Positions 44,185 to 55,570 of a stretch of 64,000 nucleotides of DNA are shown here, piece by piece (position 1 is the stretch's first letter; the number at the start of each line of letters is the position of its first letter). Below the pieces are notes generated by a model. That model was given only the letters and a program-made list of their open reading frames with translations. It had not been told where the DNA came from and did not search any database. Both the position numbers and the translations under genes were made by a program. The stretch lies in the NCBI GenBank assembly GCA_963565915.1, contig OY751491.1, positions 3,658,001 to 3,722,000 on the forward strand, written 5' to 3'. This stretch comes from Entoloma clypeatum. Taxonomy: Eukaryota > Basidiomycota > Agaricomycetes > Agaricales > Entolomataceae.

Positions 44185-45124
44185 TCCGCACAATACAAAT
44201 TTGGATCAGCTAGCCCATCTGCGAATGCTTCCATAGCAATGTTGAAAGACATGAGTAGCTCACATAGGAGCTCGTGGAATTCTAGATATGTGTCTTCGGT
44301 GTAAAACATGTAGTGAGTTTGAGAGGCAGCTGCGGCGATGAGCCCCCTCAACTTCGGAAGTTTAGCTGTAAGCCTGAGCCCGTCGAGTAATTTGAGCAGG
44401 AGGTCATCATTCGCTCATTGTGTGAGGCTGATTGTCGCTTCCACAAGATTTTCTCATAGGAATGGAAAGTAGGATGGTATGCTGAGTAGAGAGGAAAGAT
44501 ATAGCCTAGAGAACGTCTTGTGATTGAGCCGGTGCAAGATCTTCCTGTAGCAGGAGGAGATAACATAGTGTAGGAGTATATCGGCGGGTTTCAGAAAGAC
44601 AAAAAGCTTCGCCAGAATCCACAGGTGGCAGCTAAACACAATCTTGTCCCCAAGCCTATTGTACATGAATGTTTGCACTAATGTAACTTCTATCATGGAC
44701 CCACCGCCGTTCTGCGAGATACTGAGTTAACTTCTTCTGAAGCTCCTCCTTTGAGTCCTGGTCCGAGTAAGTTGTGAAGTTTGCTGGAACTTGTGGGTAG
44801 CTAATAAGGGGGCCCGTGCTTGATCATGGAGTGTTCTTGGGCAAAATATTCTTGAGAAATGGCCAGAAGCCTGAAGATGGAGTGTCAGATTGATTGTTGA
44901 GGAACTTGGATGAGATCCATGCAATAAGCTCGAGTTCATCTTGGCTGTACTTGGTATTCTTCATTACAACTGCGACTTCTTCGTCTTCCATAACCATGAC
45001 AATTGCAAGAGCATCAAGTACCTTCAGCGCTTCATGTTCTGCATCAGTTCTTGAACTTGGACTTGTGTCATTGATGTTTGGTGATTGCCTCTCCATCAGA
45101 GAGAGTACTGTTGTAATTGTACGG

Positions 45125-46405
45125 TGAAACGAAGGAAGTGAGTCTGGGGATGAGCGCGAGCGATATCTCTATCACACACACAAACACCAAACACAACGAC
45201 GAAGACCGAACAAGTCTCGCGATGTGTACTTCTCAATCGATATAGTTCGGGGTGATGAGTGGGATCACTCAGGATGCGACTCTTCCAAACAACAATTGAA
45301 TAACTCATTTAGTGATGGCTCGATAACTCTCGAATAAGACTTAGAGATAGTTCTCAATAGATAATGAACCGAGGTTTGTGATTTCCGAACCAACAAGACT
45401 TCGCGAACACGATCTCGACCAAATACGAACACGACAATGACCAATACGACCGATAGATAACACGATTTGACGATTGACAAGTTCTCGAACACACAAAACA
45501 CAATTGCGACTGATTTCCGATGCAAACCAAATGATCTCGAGGCTTCAATGATACTCGCGAATGATGACAGATGCACAAGACAAATGCTATCAATTCTGGG
45601 GCACAATCTAACCTAACCTATCTACCACGAAACTACGAGATTTTATACATGAGCAGCAATAAATATAGAAAAAGGTTGCATGTGGTATCAATAAATGGTA
45701 TCCAGTCAAGTGACCTTCGCTAGAGTCGTTTCGATGCGCCCATGTGGTAGACAACGCCACAGGTACGCCCTTTTTCCATATCCAAACCTCTGCCGCACTG
45801 GAGAGGCCACTATTTCAATATCTTGGTTTTGCGATGTACCCGGGACGATGCCAATTAGTTACCATGAGGTATCAGCTGCATCAATTAAGGGTCGCCTTGA
45901 TAAGCCACCCATCAGATTCGGTCCCTATCAAAGTTCACCATAAGGTCACGTTGATCGCGACGTATCAAACCCGATCTCGGTCTGTATCATCTGATGTCAT
46001 TTCGATATTCCTGATATGGACGATTTGGACATGGAGCACGGCGCACGTTGACCAAACCTCTCGCGAGAATGTCTCCAGTCAAGCCCCAATGTATGGTAGA
46101 CAGTGGTAGTGTCATCAATAAATCCAATATAACCCATCTCCTTGTTTCACGCTTCATTGCAAGAGGCACTCAATAGTCTTTTCTATCTTGCGAGACGATC
46201 CCATAGCTCTCGAGTATCATAGCTAAGCCCATAGTGGTGACCAGCGCTATGTCCTACATTGCCAGGGTCGCTGGTCTCTCTCTCTAACGTCGCCACTAAG
46301 TCCTCAGAATCGGAGCTCATCTAGGACTCTCTATATCCCTTAGAGATAGTGTGAAAGGGTGCAAAATGCGCAGATTTTAGGCCTAGATGCATCGCGGCCT
46401 TATCA
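45125..46405. mobile_element. TG..CA element of 1281 bp (copy 2)
   Basis: TGAAACGAAGG to CCTTATCA, flanked by perfect ACGG duplications (45121-45124, 46406-46409). Aligns with 6111-7362 over its whole length, with scattered differences and a few small indels. It splits an exon of the deaminase-like gene, which reads in frame once the element is removed. No protein is evident. Confidence 0.9.
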
Positions 46406-46660
46406 ACGGAATGCGAGGATGTTTTCCCACATGCCAGAGATATGAACAGCCTGGGGAATAGTATTGTTACCGGGCACAGGAGGGCGGTCCCTCCAGAAAT
46501 TGGCAAACAAGCACATGTCTGCCGATGTAAAACAGAGGGGATAGCTCCAAGTTGGCTCCTTCAGCCAGGCTTGGAGTGGCGGAGGCCTGTGCGGAGCCTC
46601 AGTGGTGGGCATCATTGGACTGGGACACGCAAGACTCCTGGGCTGGCAACTCCGCGACAT

Positions 46661-47110
46661 GGTAGTCAGAGACTAGAGTGACTCGGCCCTGTGACAGTGA
46701 CTGCGCAGTATACGCTCATGGGAAAGGTGACTTGACATTGACTTCACATCTGTTTAGATTTGTTGATTGGGGCGGACAGCCTGACTAGTACTAGTACGTG
46801 GCTGCGCTTCACCTCCCACCATAACTGAAGTTTCGCCTCACCAGGGCCCAACATCGCACTACTTTCTCCCAAGACGCATCATTGCCTAGATTTTGCATCA
46901 GGCAATCAGGTAGATTTCACATCGCCTGACTCATTCATTCCTTTCCATTCTGAACTCCAACTTCCAAGTCGATTGTACAAGTCTTGGACCATCTTGCGAT
47001 CCCCTTCGTCTATTGCCTCACCTTCTGGACTCTACTTTTCCCGCTACCGCTGACTGGATCATCATCAAAGGAACCTTTTGTAAATATGGTATCCATCTTT
47101 CTTACTTTCC
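46661..47110. other. Intergenic region
   Basis: Lies between the start of the minus-strand deaminase-like gene and the plus-strand pseudogene. It could be a shared upstream region of two divergent genes. No motif stands out. Confidence 0.4.
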
Positions 47111-48256
47111 AGTACCGACAAGCCGTATGACATCTACAACTTCCAGCCCAAAGACCTCGTCAATAATCCTAACATCCTCCTTCATAGCAAAGGTGGTTCC
47201 GTAGCCGGTGCGAACATCTTAAATCTTTATCAAAGTCACTTATTGATATGGCTCGAAACATTGACAGACCCAGTGTTCCATGGGATGTGAGGAAACATCA
47301 TTGAGGAGGGCCGACAGATCATCACCAGCCCCAATTTTGACTGTATCTTTGCCCCACCATTTGGCGACCAGCGCAAAATGTATATGTGATGTGATTTTTG
47401 GTTTGGCGACGACGACTACACTCAGTGGCCCCAACCCTTCATGTCCACATTTCCCCACTTAGCCAGTATCCCTTGCAGCACCTTCACCCCAATGCTTTCT
47501 GAAAAACTGGAATTACTAATGTGGTGGACTCCCCAACCCTCGCAATTCAACCATATCCACATCAACGGTGTCAGGGGACTTTGTTTGTTGCAATCCGGAA
47601 AACTGGAGCAGCTGCGGGAGCACATTGCTAAACAACTCGAACACAGTGACTCTTTTATCAAGAACTCTCAGTGTAGTGTGGAGCACAAAACTGCCCGCAT
47701 CCTCTCTACTGCATTGGAGAATGCCATGAGGTGCTTGGAAAGCCTTCCCATGATGCACCGACATGTTCGTTTCACTGTTTCCGAGCTCCAGTGCCTTTCA
47801 TTACAGCTGGAGGCCTTGTTCCATTATTGTGAGGTCTATATCCCAAGAATGATTGGTGAACTTCCAGCCCCCACCAAACCGGACCACACAGTCGGTGCAT
47901 ACATGACAGACCCCACCACTCTCCAGCAACTCGTTCATGCAGGCATTCCGGTTTGGTTCATACAACCAGTTGCGGCCCTTCCGAAAACAATCATCAATAA
48001 CATTGCCAAGGTCCTGTCTCCGAGGGATGTTCTTGACCTCCATGAGGCTGACCCGAAGTTCGAGATTGTGTTCACTGGCTCTGCTGCAAATCCCAAAAAA
48101 TTTGAAGCTTTTTCTCGTTTTCTATATGGTTATGTCTCATATCAAAGTTCATTTGGCGGGTCATCAAGGGCTGAAGAAACAGCTTTATGTTCCACCTTGA
48201 GCCATCCACCATCATTTTTGACTTCAACTCAATGGCCTTCTGAAAGGAAAAACTGA
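47111..48256 (+). pseudogene. Host-type hypothetical protein, two stop codons
   Basis: One frame runs from DKPYDIYNFQPKDLVNNPN (47117) to the stop at 48254. TGA at 47288-47290 (HGM-x-GNI) and 47387-47389 (MYM-x-CDF) interrupt it; both would be Arg if the codon had been CGA. The C-terminal 271 residues (from 47441) are clean and contain FTVSELQCLSLQLEALFHYC, a VGAYMTDPTTLQQLVHAGIP segment and VWFIQP, reminiscent of large agaricomycete hypothetical families. A TTCCAG acceptor precedes the first block. Function unknown. Confidence 0.6.
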
Positions 48257-49639
48257 CCACATTGTCCATGTAAGTTCATCTATTCAATGACTGTTTCTGG
48301 CATTAACTTATGTTTCTTTTGAAACAGAGTCTCGAACGGAATCTCATCCTCACCAAAATGAGGTCTTCGCACTCCCCCACATCCTCTGGCAGAATCCGAT
48401 CAGATTCCTATCAGAATTTCAGCCATATATTTGAGAGAAAATGGCTGTAAAATTCCGAGAGGATTCCGATTGGATTCCGAGCAGAATGAAATTCTGATAG
48501 GAATTCTCTTTCGGAATGCTCAAATTCCTATAGAAATTCCTATGAAATTCCATAGGAATGCCATCGGAATGCACCCCTCGGGAATTCCTGAGGGCCATCA
48601 CAAATAACAAACCAAACAACACACCACCCTTTCCTCTCATCCACCACCTCACACGCATCCAGGATGACACTTGCCGACCACCACGCCCGGCGTTGTTGGC
48701 TGCGATTGGTAAGCCCACCTCAACCCTCGTTCCCCACACACTGACAGACCAAATGACTACCGGCAACTGCTGCCATGTCGCCCAGCTGCCCTCGCCATTC
48801 CACATCACAGAAACACAATGAGCGAGGCTGCCCCCCACGCGCAGCCCCCTCCCGACCTCACCCCAGCTGCCCTTCCCCACCCTGCCACATCACTAAATGC
48901 AGCCACCTCCCCGCCTCCGCCTCGACCACCCTTCCACAGACCACCATTGTGCGAGGCCCGTTGCCACCCAAACCCGCGCGCCCTGACGCACCGCCAACGA
49001 TTGCCATGTCCCCTCCCTTCCCCTGTCATACCCCCTTGCAGCATACCTATTCCCCTTGCCTCGTACGTCCCCCTGCCTTATGTAGGGGGTTTTTGTAATG
49101 TGTATATATATTGTGTCCCCCCTGCATTATGCAGGGGTTATTAATTTATTGAATTTTTATTTGTTAACTGAACCGTGCGCCCCCCACACCCGCCCTGGGA
49201 ATGGGCAGGAAGAGTTTTTTGTTATTATCTATAAGTTAAAAGACAATGTGTCACATGGATTATGTAATAGTGACTAAGCAAGTATGTCGTCAAATAATAC
49301 TGCGAGCGCGCAGCGCAAGTTGCCGAGGGCGGAGCCCGAACCTTTTGGGGGGCACGTGAGCGCAAACCTTTTTTCCGTGGGTTCAACGTTCAATGTTCAA
49401 CCGTGGGAAGCCCCCAGTTTTTTTCTTTCTGCCACGACCACGACCACCAGAGAACGGCATCGGTGCAGTCCCCCACCACCAGTGTCGTCCCTCAGGGTCC
49501 ACCATCCTCCACCATGGCTGTGCAGCCCTACCACGGCCATGGTGCCAGGATCCACAGCTGTGCAGTACCCACCACGGGCGCAGGAAGGCAAGCCACCACC
49601 CTTGATGGGCCGCGATCAGCAGCTGTGCACAACCCACCA

Positions 49640-50280
49640 CTGCCGCTGATGTGGCACCAGGGGACGACACAGGTGAGGGACGCGATGGGACGCGAGAAGG
49701 GACAGGGGACAGACGAGACAGGTCGAGGGACACAACGAACAGGGCGGGGGACGAGAGGAACAGGGCACCAGGGTATGACACAGGGCGAGGGACACGACGA
49801 AGGACTGACGGCAGCAAGCGAGGGAGAAGACAGCACGAGAAAGGGGGGGGGGAGGGGGACATAACAGGGCAACGAACAGGTGGGAGACGCGAGGGGGGGC
49901 ATGGGGAGGGACGCAGGCAGATGAGCACGACACACCACTGCTGCTGTGCGACCAACAGACGGGGGCAGAAGGAGGGACACAGGACAGATGAGGGACGCCA
50001 CGGGTATACACCGAGAGACAAGACGAGGCAGGACAGAGGGATGACCTGCCGAGGGGCGAGGGTCCATGGGGAGGGTCAGGGCGCTGCGCGACAGGGCAGG
50101 AAGACCCAACAGGGGACAGGGACAGAATGGGGGGACATGGCGAGGGAGAGAACCAGAGACGCAACAGGTGACCTAAGGAGCCACGGCACAAGGAACCACG
50201 GGGAGGGACAGCACGCCGAGGCAGGGCAAGGGCACAATGGGGGGATGAGGACGTGGCAGGGAGGGACAGGGAACAGAACA
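49640..50280. repeat. GGGACA-rich minisatellite-like tract
   Basis: Purine-rich DNA made of variations on GAGGGACA, GGGACACAG and ACAGGGCGAGGG. Reading frames here on both strands reflect base composition only. Confidence 0.7.
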
Positions 50281-50401
50281 CCCATCTCCCCTCCCCCCCT
50301 CTTTTTCTTTTAGTATTTTGTATATATGTACTGTACATGTAGTGTATTGGAAATATAATTGATTTAATTTTATTCTGTATTGATTACTGTGAAGGTGACC
50401 T

Positions 50402-50515
50402 CTCTCAAGTGAGGGCCACAGGTCTGAGTGCCATGACACATATTGTAACTACTGATGATATTATTACATACAACACTTCTCTACAAGCGAGGGCCGCAGG
50501 TCCGAGCGCCATAAC
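50402..50515 (+). repeat. Two copies of a 37-bp repeat
   Basis: CTCAAGTGAGGGCCACAGGT followed by CTGAGTGCCATGACACA at about 50405, and a close relative (CTACAAGCGAGGGCCGCAGG) at about 50480. Short relatives lie near 50600 (GCGAAGCACAGGTCTAAACG). Confidence 0.65.
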
Positions 50516-50889
50516 ACACTGTGTGCAGTAATGTATATCTCCCATTTAATTTAAATTAATTCATGTTACACATCTTATAATCCCGTGCAGAGACAACGCT
50601 GCGTTGCGAAGCACAGGTCTAAACGCTCGTTTAGTTTATATTCCAAATAAAAATCATTTATTATATAATCATAAAATAAAGGCTTATTTAAAATTCTGAT
50701 GGGAATATGTCATTCCGAGCAGACTCTGAGCAGATTCCAATCAGATTCCGATGATTTTTAAAATTCCTCCCAGATTCCGAAAGGATTCCGACATTCCTCA
50801 GACGTTCCTGAGGAATCTGATCGGATTCCTCTAGAGGATGTGGGAAAGTGCGAAGTACTGCAGATACCTGGTGATTGTGCAAGGTCTCA

Positions 50890-51150
50890 GTGCCTGAATT
50901 TCACAAAGTCTAGCGCCTCTTATAAACCATGGTACATTGTGGAAGCTTTTGTCACTCTGTCTTTTGATTACAATGAAACAATGTTATTATTTGCTCTGGC
51001 CAGCGCCCTGTTAGGTTTAAGCACTCAGATACCCCACGACCGCAACAGGTCTGAATGGCCAAATCTCACAAAGTCTAGCGCCTCTTAGAAACCATGGTAC
51101 ATCTAGGTAGCTTTTGTCACACTATATGTTGATTACAATAAAAATCATCC
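50890..51150 (+). repeat. Duplicated block, about 155-bp spacing
   Basis: CACAAAGTCTAGCGCCTCTT followed by an AACCATGGTACAT segment and GCTTTTGTCAC occurs at about 50901 and again at about 51068. A shorter echo (AATGTTAGCGCTTCTTATC) is near 51260. No coding function seen; 51150-51380 holds nothing else recognisable. Confidence 0.7.
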
Positions 51151-51383
51151 TTCTCTTTCTCAATCATATCCTTGTACAAGTGTCCGTCCTCTCTTGGACA
51201 AGTCAATCCTTGGGAATCACACAAGTGTGGGGAGTCTCCCAAGTGTGGGTAATCTTTGCAAATGTTAGCGCTTCTTATCTAGCCTTATCTAGCCATATGT
51301 AAGACTGATATATACTCGAGATATTTTACTGTTTTCAAGATCTTATATAGCCTTACTCTAATCATCCTGTTTTCCTGATGGAA

Positions 51384-51452
51384 CACCAATGTATGCTTCA
51401 GATGTGGTAAGACTGGTCATTTCAGTCGCGAGTGTCTGCTCCGATTCAACAT
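51384..51452 (+). pseudogene. B-family gag zinc-knuckle fragment
   Basis: AACACCAATGTATGCTTCAG onward encodes CFRCGKTGHFSRECLLRF, a CCHC knuckle nearly identical in DNA to 9735-9675 (minus). Cut off by the T-run at 51453. Confidence 0.85.
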
Positions 51453-52056
51453 TTTTTTTTTTTTAAGTCAACAATTTGTATAGCGGTATACTAAGGGTAC
51501 AGTCCGCTTGACATAGAGTAAACTACATCGATCCGAGGATCTACATACGCAAGAAAAACAAGCGGCGCAAAGCTCCGTCGAGCTGATAAGTCCTCGCGCT
51601 AGGACGGGGGAGTCTGTTATAAACAAACATGTTAGCATGTGCACCCGAATATTTGGCCGCGCGATACAGGAGCACTCCAACCTTGTGAGGTTGGCCGTTG
51701 ACGGCGCTGGGGGGTGTCTGCGCCCTACCCACCAAAGAAGCGCCAGTGCAGTTCTTACCCTTCGATCATGTTCGCTTGCCAGAGGGGGCTGCACCCCTTT
51801 GAGCCCAGCGCGCTACCACGCGATTACCGCCAACGGTTGTGTTGGGCGTTGGGACGGTCTCTGAAGGCGAAGGCCCCAGGATTGTCCATAATGAATTTCC
51901 CGAAGAACATCCCAGATGGGGGTGTTCCTCGAGAAGGTGGGCATGTCTGGCGGCCTGGTGGGGTTGGTGCAGACATTTGTAGAAAACGTGGGCGAAGTCC
52001 CTCGACGGACCCCGATCCACAGTCGCATTGTTCAGCTTTGTCACCAATGTTGAACC
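51453..52056 (-). mobile_element. A-tailed non-LTR-like retroposon (copy 2)
   Basis: On the minus strand it ends in a poly-A run (51467-51453 as T). The 280 bp before that match 13743-14038, and it continues about 320 bp further 5' than copy 1 before the gap. The extra 5' part reads GDKAEQCDCGSGSVEG and similar in short frames, but I could not place it in an RT. It is inserted in the B-family gag fragment. Confidence 0.75.
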
Positions 52057-52256
52057 NNNNNNNNNNNNNNNNNNNNNNNNNNNNNNNNNNNNNNNNNNNN
52101 NNNNNNNNNNNNNNNNNNNNNNNNNNNNNNNNNNNNNNNNNNNNNNNNNNNNNNNNNNNNNNNNNNNNNNNNNNNNNNNNNNNNNNNNNNNNNNNNNNNN
52201 NNNNNNNNNNNNNNNNNNNNNNNNNNNNNNNNNNNNNNNNNNNNNNNNNNNNNNNN
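52057..52256. other. Assembly gap (200 N)
   Basis: Exactly 200 undetermined bases, a conventional placeholder, so the true distance and content are unknown. Confidence 0.99.
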
Positions 52257-53160
52257 GCAACACAGCCAATGCCTTGCATATAACGCCATCTGGAGCTACC
52301 GGAGCTGGGGAACATCTGAGTACAGGTATGTCATGTTTACTTTATCATCTATGCAACGAAATACTTACATTGAAACCTACTTACAGGTGGGAAACAAACT
52401 CGCTCGGCTGTGGTCAACGAGTCGGATTCTGAGGGGCCGCCGGCTGGTACCAAGAAGAAACGAACGAGGAAGACGAAGAAATCCACTGGAAAAGGTCTTC
52501 ATATCTTATGGATCATTCCTATATTTCGACTCACCATTCCTATCGCAGCCTCAAAAAATACTGATGAGTCAGACTCTGGCACTGAAATCAGTTCCGCCGA
52601 GGATCTCACAAAGGAATCGAACACCAACAATGATGGGGATGGGCCTGCTACTGGGAAGAAGAAGAAGAGTTGTGATGTTGACGAGTTTTTCGAGCCGGCA
52701 AAGAAAAGGGATGGAATTGTTCGTCGGTTATGTATCTTATGCAGGTAAGCCTCAGCATACTTCGACTTTGATACCCAACTGATCTCTTCCTTAGCAAAAA
52801 TGGGCCAGACAAACTTCTCGTCCCCGATGTATCAACCCTTCGCCGCCATATCGAGAAGTATCATGGGGTATGTACCATCTCCATCATTCTCGTTCTACAT
52901 ACTACTCACCGGTCTTCAGGGTGTTTACCGTCGCTGGGCCAAGGACAACGATTTTGAATTGCGCCTTGCTGGAGATGTGAAGATTCGCAAAGCCGCAGCC
53001 ATGGCAGCGGCGGCGACACCACTGCCCAACCAATCCTCCCTCGACAAACATCTTGTTGAAAAGCCTCAGCCGGAGTGAGTCATCCCTTACTCGGATGCGA
53101 TCTTCCGTGACGCTGCGATTGAATGGCTCATTGCGACTGACCAGGTGTGTAGTATGATCG
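52257..53160 (+). pseudogene. hAT transposase, N-terminal exons
   Basis: Ser/Lys-rich exons (GPPAGTKKKRTRKTKKSTG, SCDVDEFFEPAKKRDGIV) lead to a BED-type zinc finger: CILC, an intron, KNGPDKLLVPDVSTLRRHIE, KYHG, another intron, and VYRRWAKDNDFE. NQSSLDKHLVEK and VIPYSDAIFRDAAIEWLIAT follow, the start of the fungal hAT core. TGA at 53076-53078 sits between PQPE and VIPYSD where Arg is usual. The rest is replaced by copia G. The 5' end is lost in the gap. Confidence 0.75.
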
Positions 53161-53214
53161 TCCTTTATTTGATCTATGTATAACACAGTCGTGTCCAAAT
53201 CATCTAGCCTCTCG

Positions 53215-54620
53215 CCGCATGTTGCTGCGCGACTGCAATCTGATAGCGCCATATACTCTGCTTCTGTAGAAGAGAGGGCAATGGTTTTTTGCGCCGATGA
53301 TACCCATGTTATTGCTCCAGACGCCAGTGATATGAAGAAGCCGGTGGTAGACCTCCTCGTGTTTTCATCTGACGCCCAGTCGGAGTCTGTGAATGCATAG
53401 ATCCCTTTCCCTGAGTCCCCATCATACATGATCGCATAATCTTTTGTTGCCTTCAAATATCTGCAAATATCCCTAGCCACTTCTAAATGACGTTTGGTGG
53501 GATTCACGGAAAATTGGGACATTTTGATTACAGCAAAGCAGATGTCAGGCCTCGTTCCAATCATCAGATATAGGAGTGATCCGATGACGGATTGGTACTT
53601 GGATCGGAGTTCCGCATTGTGTTCATCTTCGGACGCCATGGGTTTGTAGCCCATAGGGAGTGGGGTATGGGTTGCATTGGATTCACTCATCCCCATGCGT
53701 GTGAGTATTTTCTCAAGGTAAGGTACTTGATCAATGAAGATCCTCTTCCCATGTTGCCTTATCTGGATCGAAAGAAACTCTTTTGGTTCCCCACCAGGCA
53801 CGAGGTGCCCTAGGTCCCTACATTCCCATGTGGTCATGAAGGCCTTCTTTTTCTCTAGCGTATATTCCCGGTTTGTGCCGAGAAAAGCAGAGTCGTCGAC
53901 ATAGATGACGGCGATTACAATTTCCCCTTTGGTACTTTTGTGAATGAAAACACCCGCATCGGAGTGAAGCCGGACAAAGCCGAGCTTTTTCATGGAGGAA
54001 TCAAGTTCTCTCCACCAGGCTAATGCGGCCTGCTTAAGTCCTTATAGAGCTTTGTATAGTCGGTACACGAGGTGTTCTTTCCCTTTTACTACGTAGCCCT
54101 CAGGCTGTCGCATGTAGATGACCTCACAGAGCGTTCCATAGCGGAAGGCTGATGAGACGTCCAAAAGTGTCATGAACCACCCTTCAAGGGCTGTCAATGC
54201 CAGTATTAATCGGACGGTTTCATATCTCACGACTGGTGAGAAGATCTGATCAAAGTCGATCCCTTCTACCTGTGAGAAGCCTTTTGCGACGAGGCGTGCT
54301 TTCAGACGCCCATCGGACTTTTCATTGTAAACCCATTTGTTCCTTAGAGCTTTCCTCCCTTCAGGCAGGGGTACTAGCTCCGTGATCACCCCGCGGCGTT
54401 TGAGCATATCTAGCTCTTTTCGTTCAGCCGCATACCAGTCTTCTTTATTTGGAAGAGGGTATATGTCTTTGTGGGACATTTCAACGATGCCAACTTGGAC
54501 TGATATTGCCTCCATCAGGAGGTCATTCATCCCTGCTGTTTGACCGCCCAATCTCCGTCTTCGATCTAATTTTTCAAGATCAGACGCTGGAGTGTCTTCC
54601 CCATAGATGCTTCCTGGCAT
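53215..54620 (-). pseudogene. RT and RNase H of copia G
   Basis: RT: NKWVYNEKSDGRLKARLVAK, DVSSAFRYGTLCEVIYMRQP, YKAL then a TAA then GLKQAALAWW, and catalytic IYVDDSAF intact. RNase H: YAFTDSDWASDENTRRSTTG, SSTEAEYMALSDCSR. Similarity fades after SDCSR at about 53222. The TAA near 54040 replaces the Tyr of KALYGLKQ. Confidence 0.9.
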
Positions 54621-54629
54621 CTTCCGAAC

Positions 54630-55570
54630 TCATCGTTCCCTGATCGGACGATCTGGTACTTGCTCGGGTTCCGGAGTGGGTACTTGTGGTTCGTCATCAG
54701 GCTCACTGGCAGGCAGTTCGTCGTCTGATTCAGGTTGATCCTGTTCAATGGGAACTGGGTCATGAGGTATTTCATTGTGACTTTCGTTGTCGTTGCTGCC
54801 AGGGATGAGATCCTCAAACTCATCAGCCGGCTCTGGGTTTTCCATTTCTGGATGGATTTCTGTCAAAGGGTCGATGTGGCATCTAGGGTACTTGCTCTCA
54901 TCAAAGATCGCTTTCCCACCCATGAAAATCGTATTAGTCTCAGGATCCATAAAGCGGTATCCTTTGACCCCTGGTTTTGATCTGAGATAAATCATCAATC
55001 GAGATCTTGACTCCAGGGAGTTTCTGCGTTTTTCTTTTGGGATATATATGTATGCTTGGCATCCGAAGACTCTGACGCTGGACATGTCGGGGATCTCATT
55101 GGTCACCCTGAAATAAGGGGTTTTCCATTCAAGACGCCGCATGGGGGTTCTGTTGTATAGAAATGCTGCATGTTCCAAACAGAATTCCCACCACATCGGC
55201 GGTAGACATGCGTCGAAACGCAATGCCTGAGATTTTTCCCACAGAGTTTGATTTATCCGTTCTGCTCTACCATTCTGCTGATGCTGATATGGGAGTGTGA
55301 CGTCGATCAGAATTCCATGATCGGCAAGTACATCCTTGTATTCATCAAATTCTCCACCTCCATCAACCCGCCATTTTTTAGGGGTGGCGGCGAATTGATT
55401 CTGGATCATCGCAAGGAATTTTTTCAGCGCCGTGATGGCGCCTGACTTTTTCCTAAGCAAGACGACCCAGACATGGGAAGAAAAATCATCCAAAAAGGTA
55501 AGGAAATATTTGTACTTGTGGTACGATGCCGTGGATATCTGCTTCAAGTCCGAATGGATCTAGGTACCCC
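54630..55570 (-). pseudogene. Integrase of copia G
   Basis: IHSDLKQISTASYHKYKYF, then RVDGGGEFDEYKDVLADHGI, HQQNGRAERINQTLWEKSQA, and the PDMSSVRVFGCQAYIYIPKE block; an acidic linker follows. The DDE residues are present. The zinc domain is lost by a deletion and frameshift near 55560, where gag-protease breaks off after RLGHPNDQALRKIPTSTKG. A TGA at 54630-54632 (RER-x-VRKM) ends the frame before RT. Confidence 0.87.

Larger units (their letters stand above)
42594..46660 (-). pseudogene. Deaminase-fold host gene (OTT_1508-like), interrupted
   Basis: ATG at 46660 (MSRSCQPRSLACPSPMMP). The first exon resumes in frame across the 45125-46405 insertion (MWENILAFR then TITTVLSLMERQ). Further exon pieces: 44800-44700, 44690-44454, 44410-44190, then 43720-42860 after the solo LTR, and 42808-42594 after a 51-bp intron (42859-42809). 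Near the end, GTLHCTIDLASHI and KFGRIIGISKRCCPTC resemble the H-x-E and C-x-x-C zinc motifs of fungal OTT_1508-type nucleic-acid deaminases, but Glu is Thr. The family call is from memory. The C-terminus is cut by the LTR at 42593. Confidence 0.5.
48365..50855. mobile_element. Region bounded by diverged terminal inverted repeats
   Basis: The left end reads CTTCGCACTCCCCCACATCC then TCTGGCAGAATCCGATCAGA; the right end, reversed, reads CTTCGCACTTTCCCACATCC then TCTAGAGGAATCCGATCAGA. Inside each end, ATTCCGATCAGATTCC-like motifs are iterated (48380-48590 and 50690-50830). No target duplication was identified and no transposase is present. The interior is GC-rich with a GGGACA array. Probably a non-autonomous DNA transposon. 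Confidence 0.6.

Noticed and set aside
49383..50338. Long overlapping frames on both strands
   Set aside because: Low-complexity GC- and purine-rich DNA lacking stops; no domain, and frames open in several phases at once.
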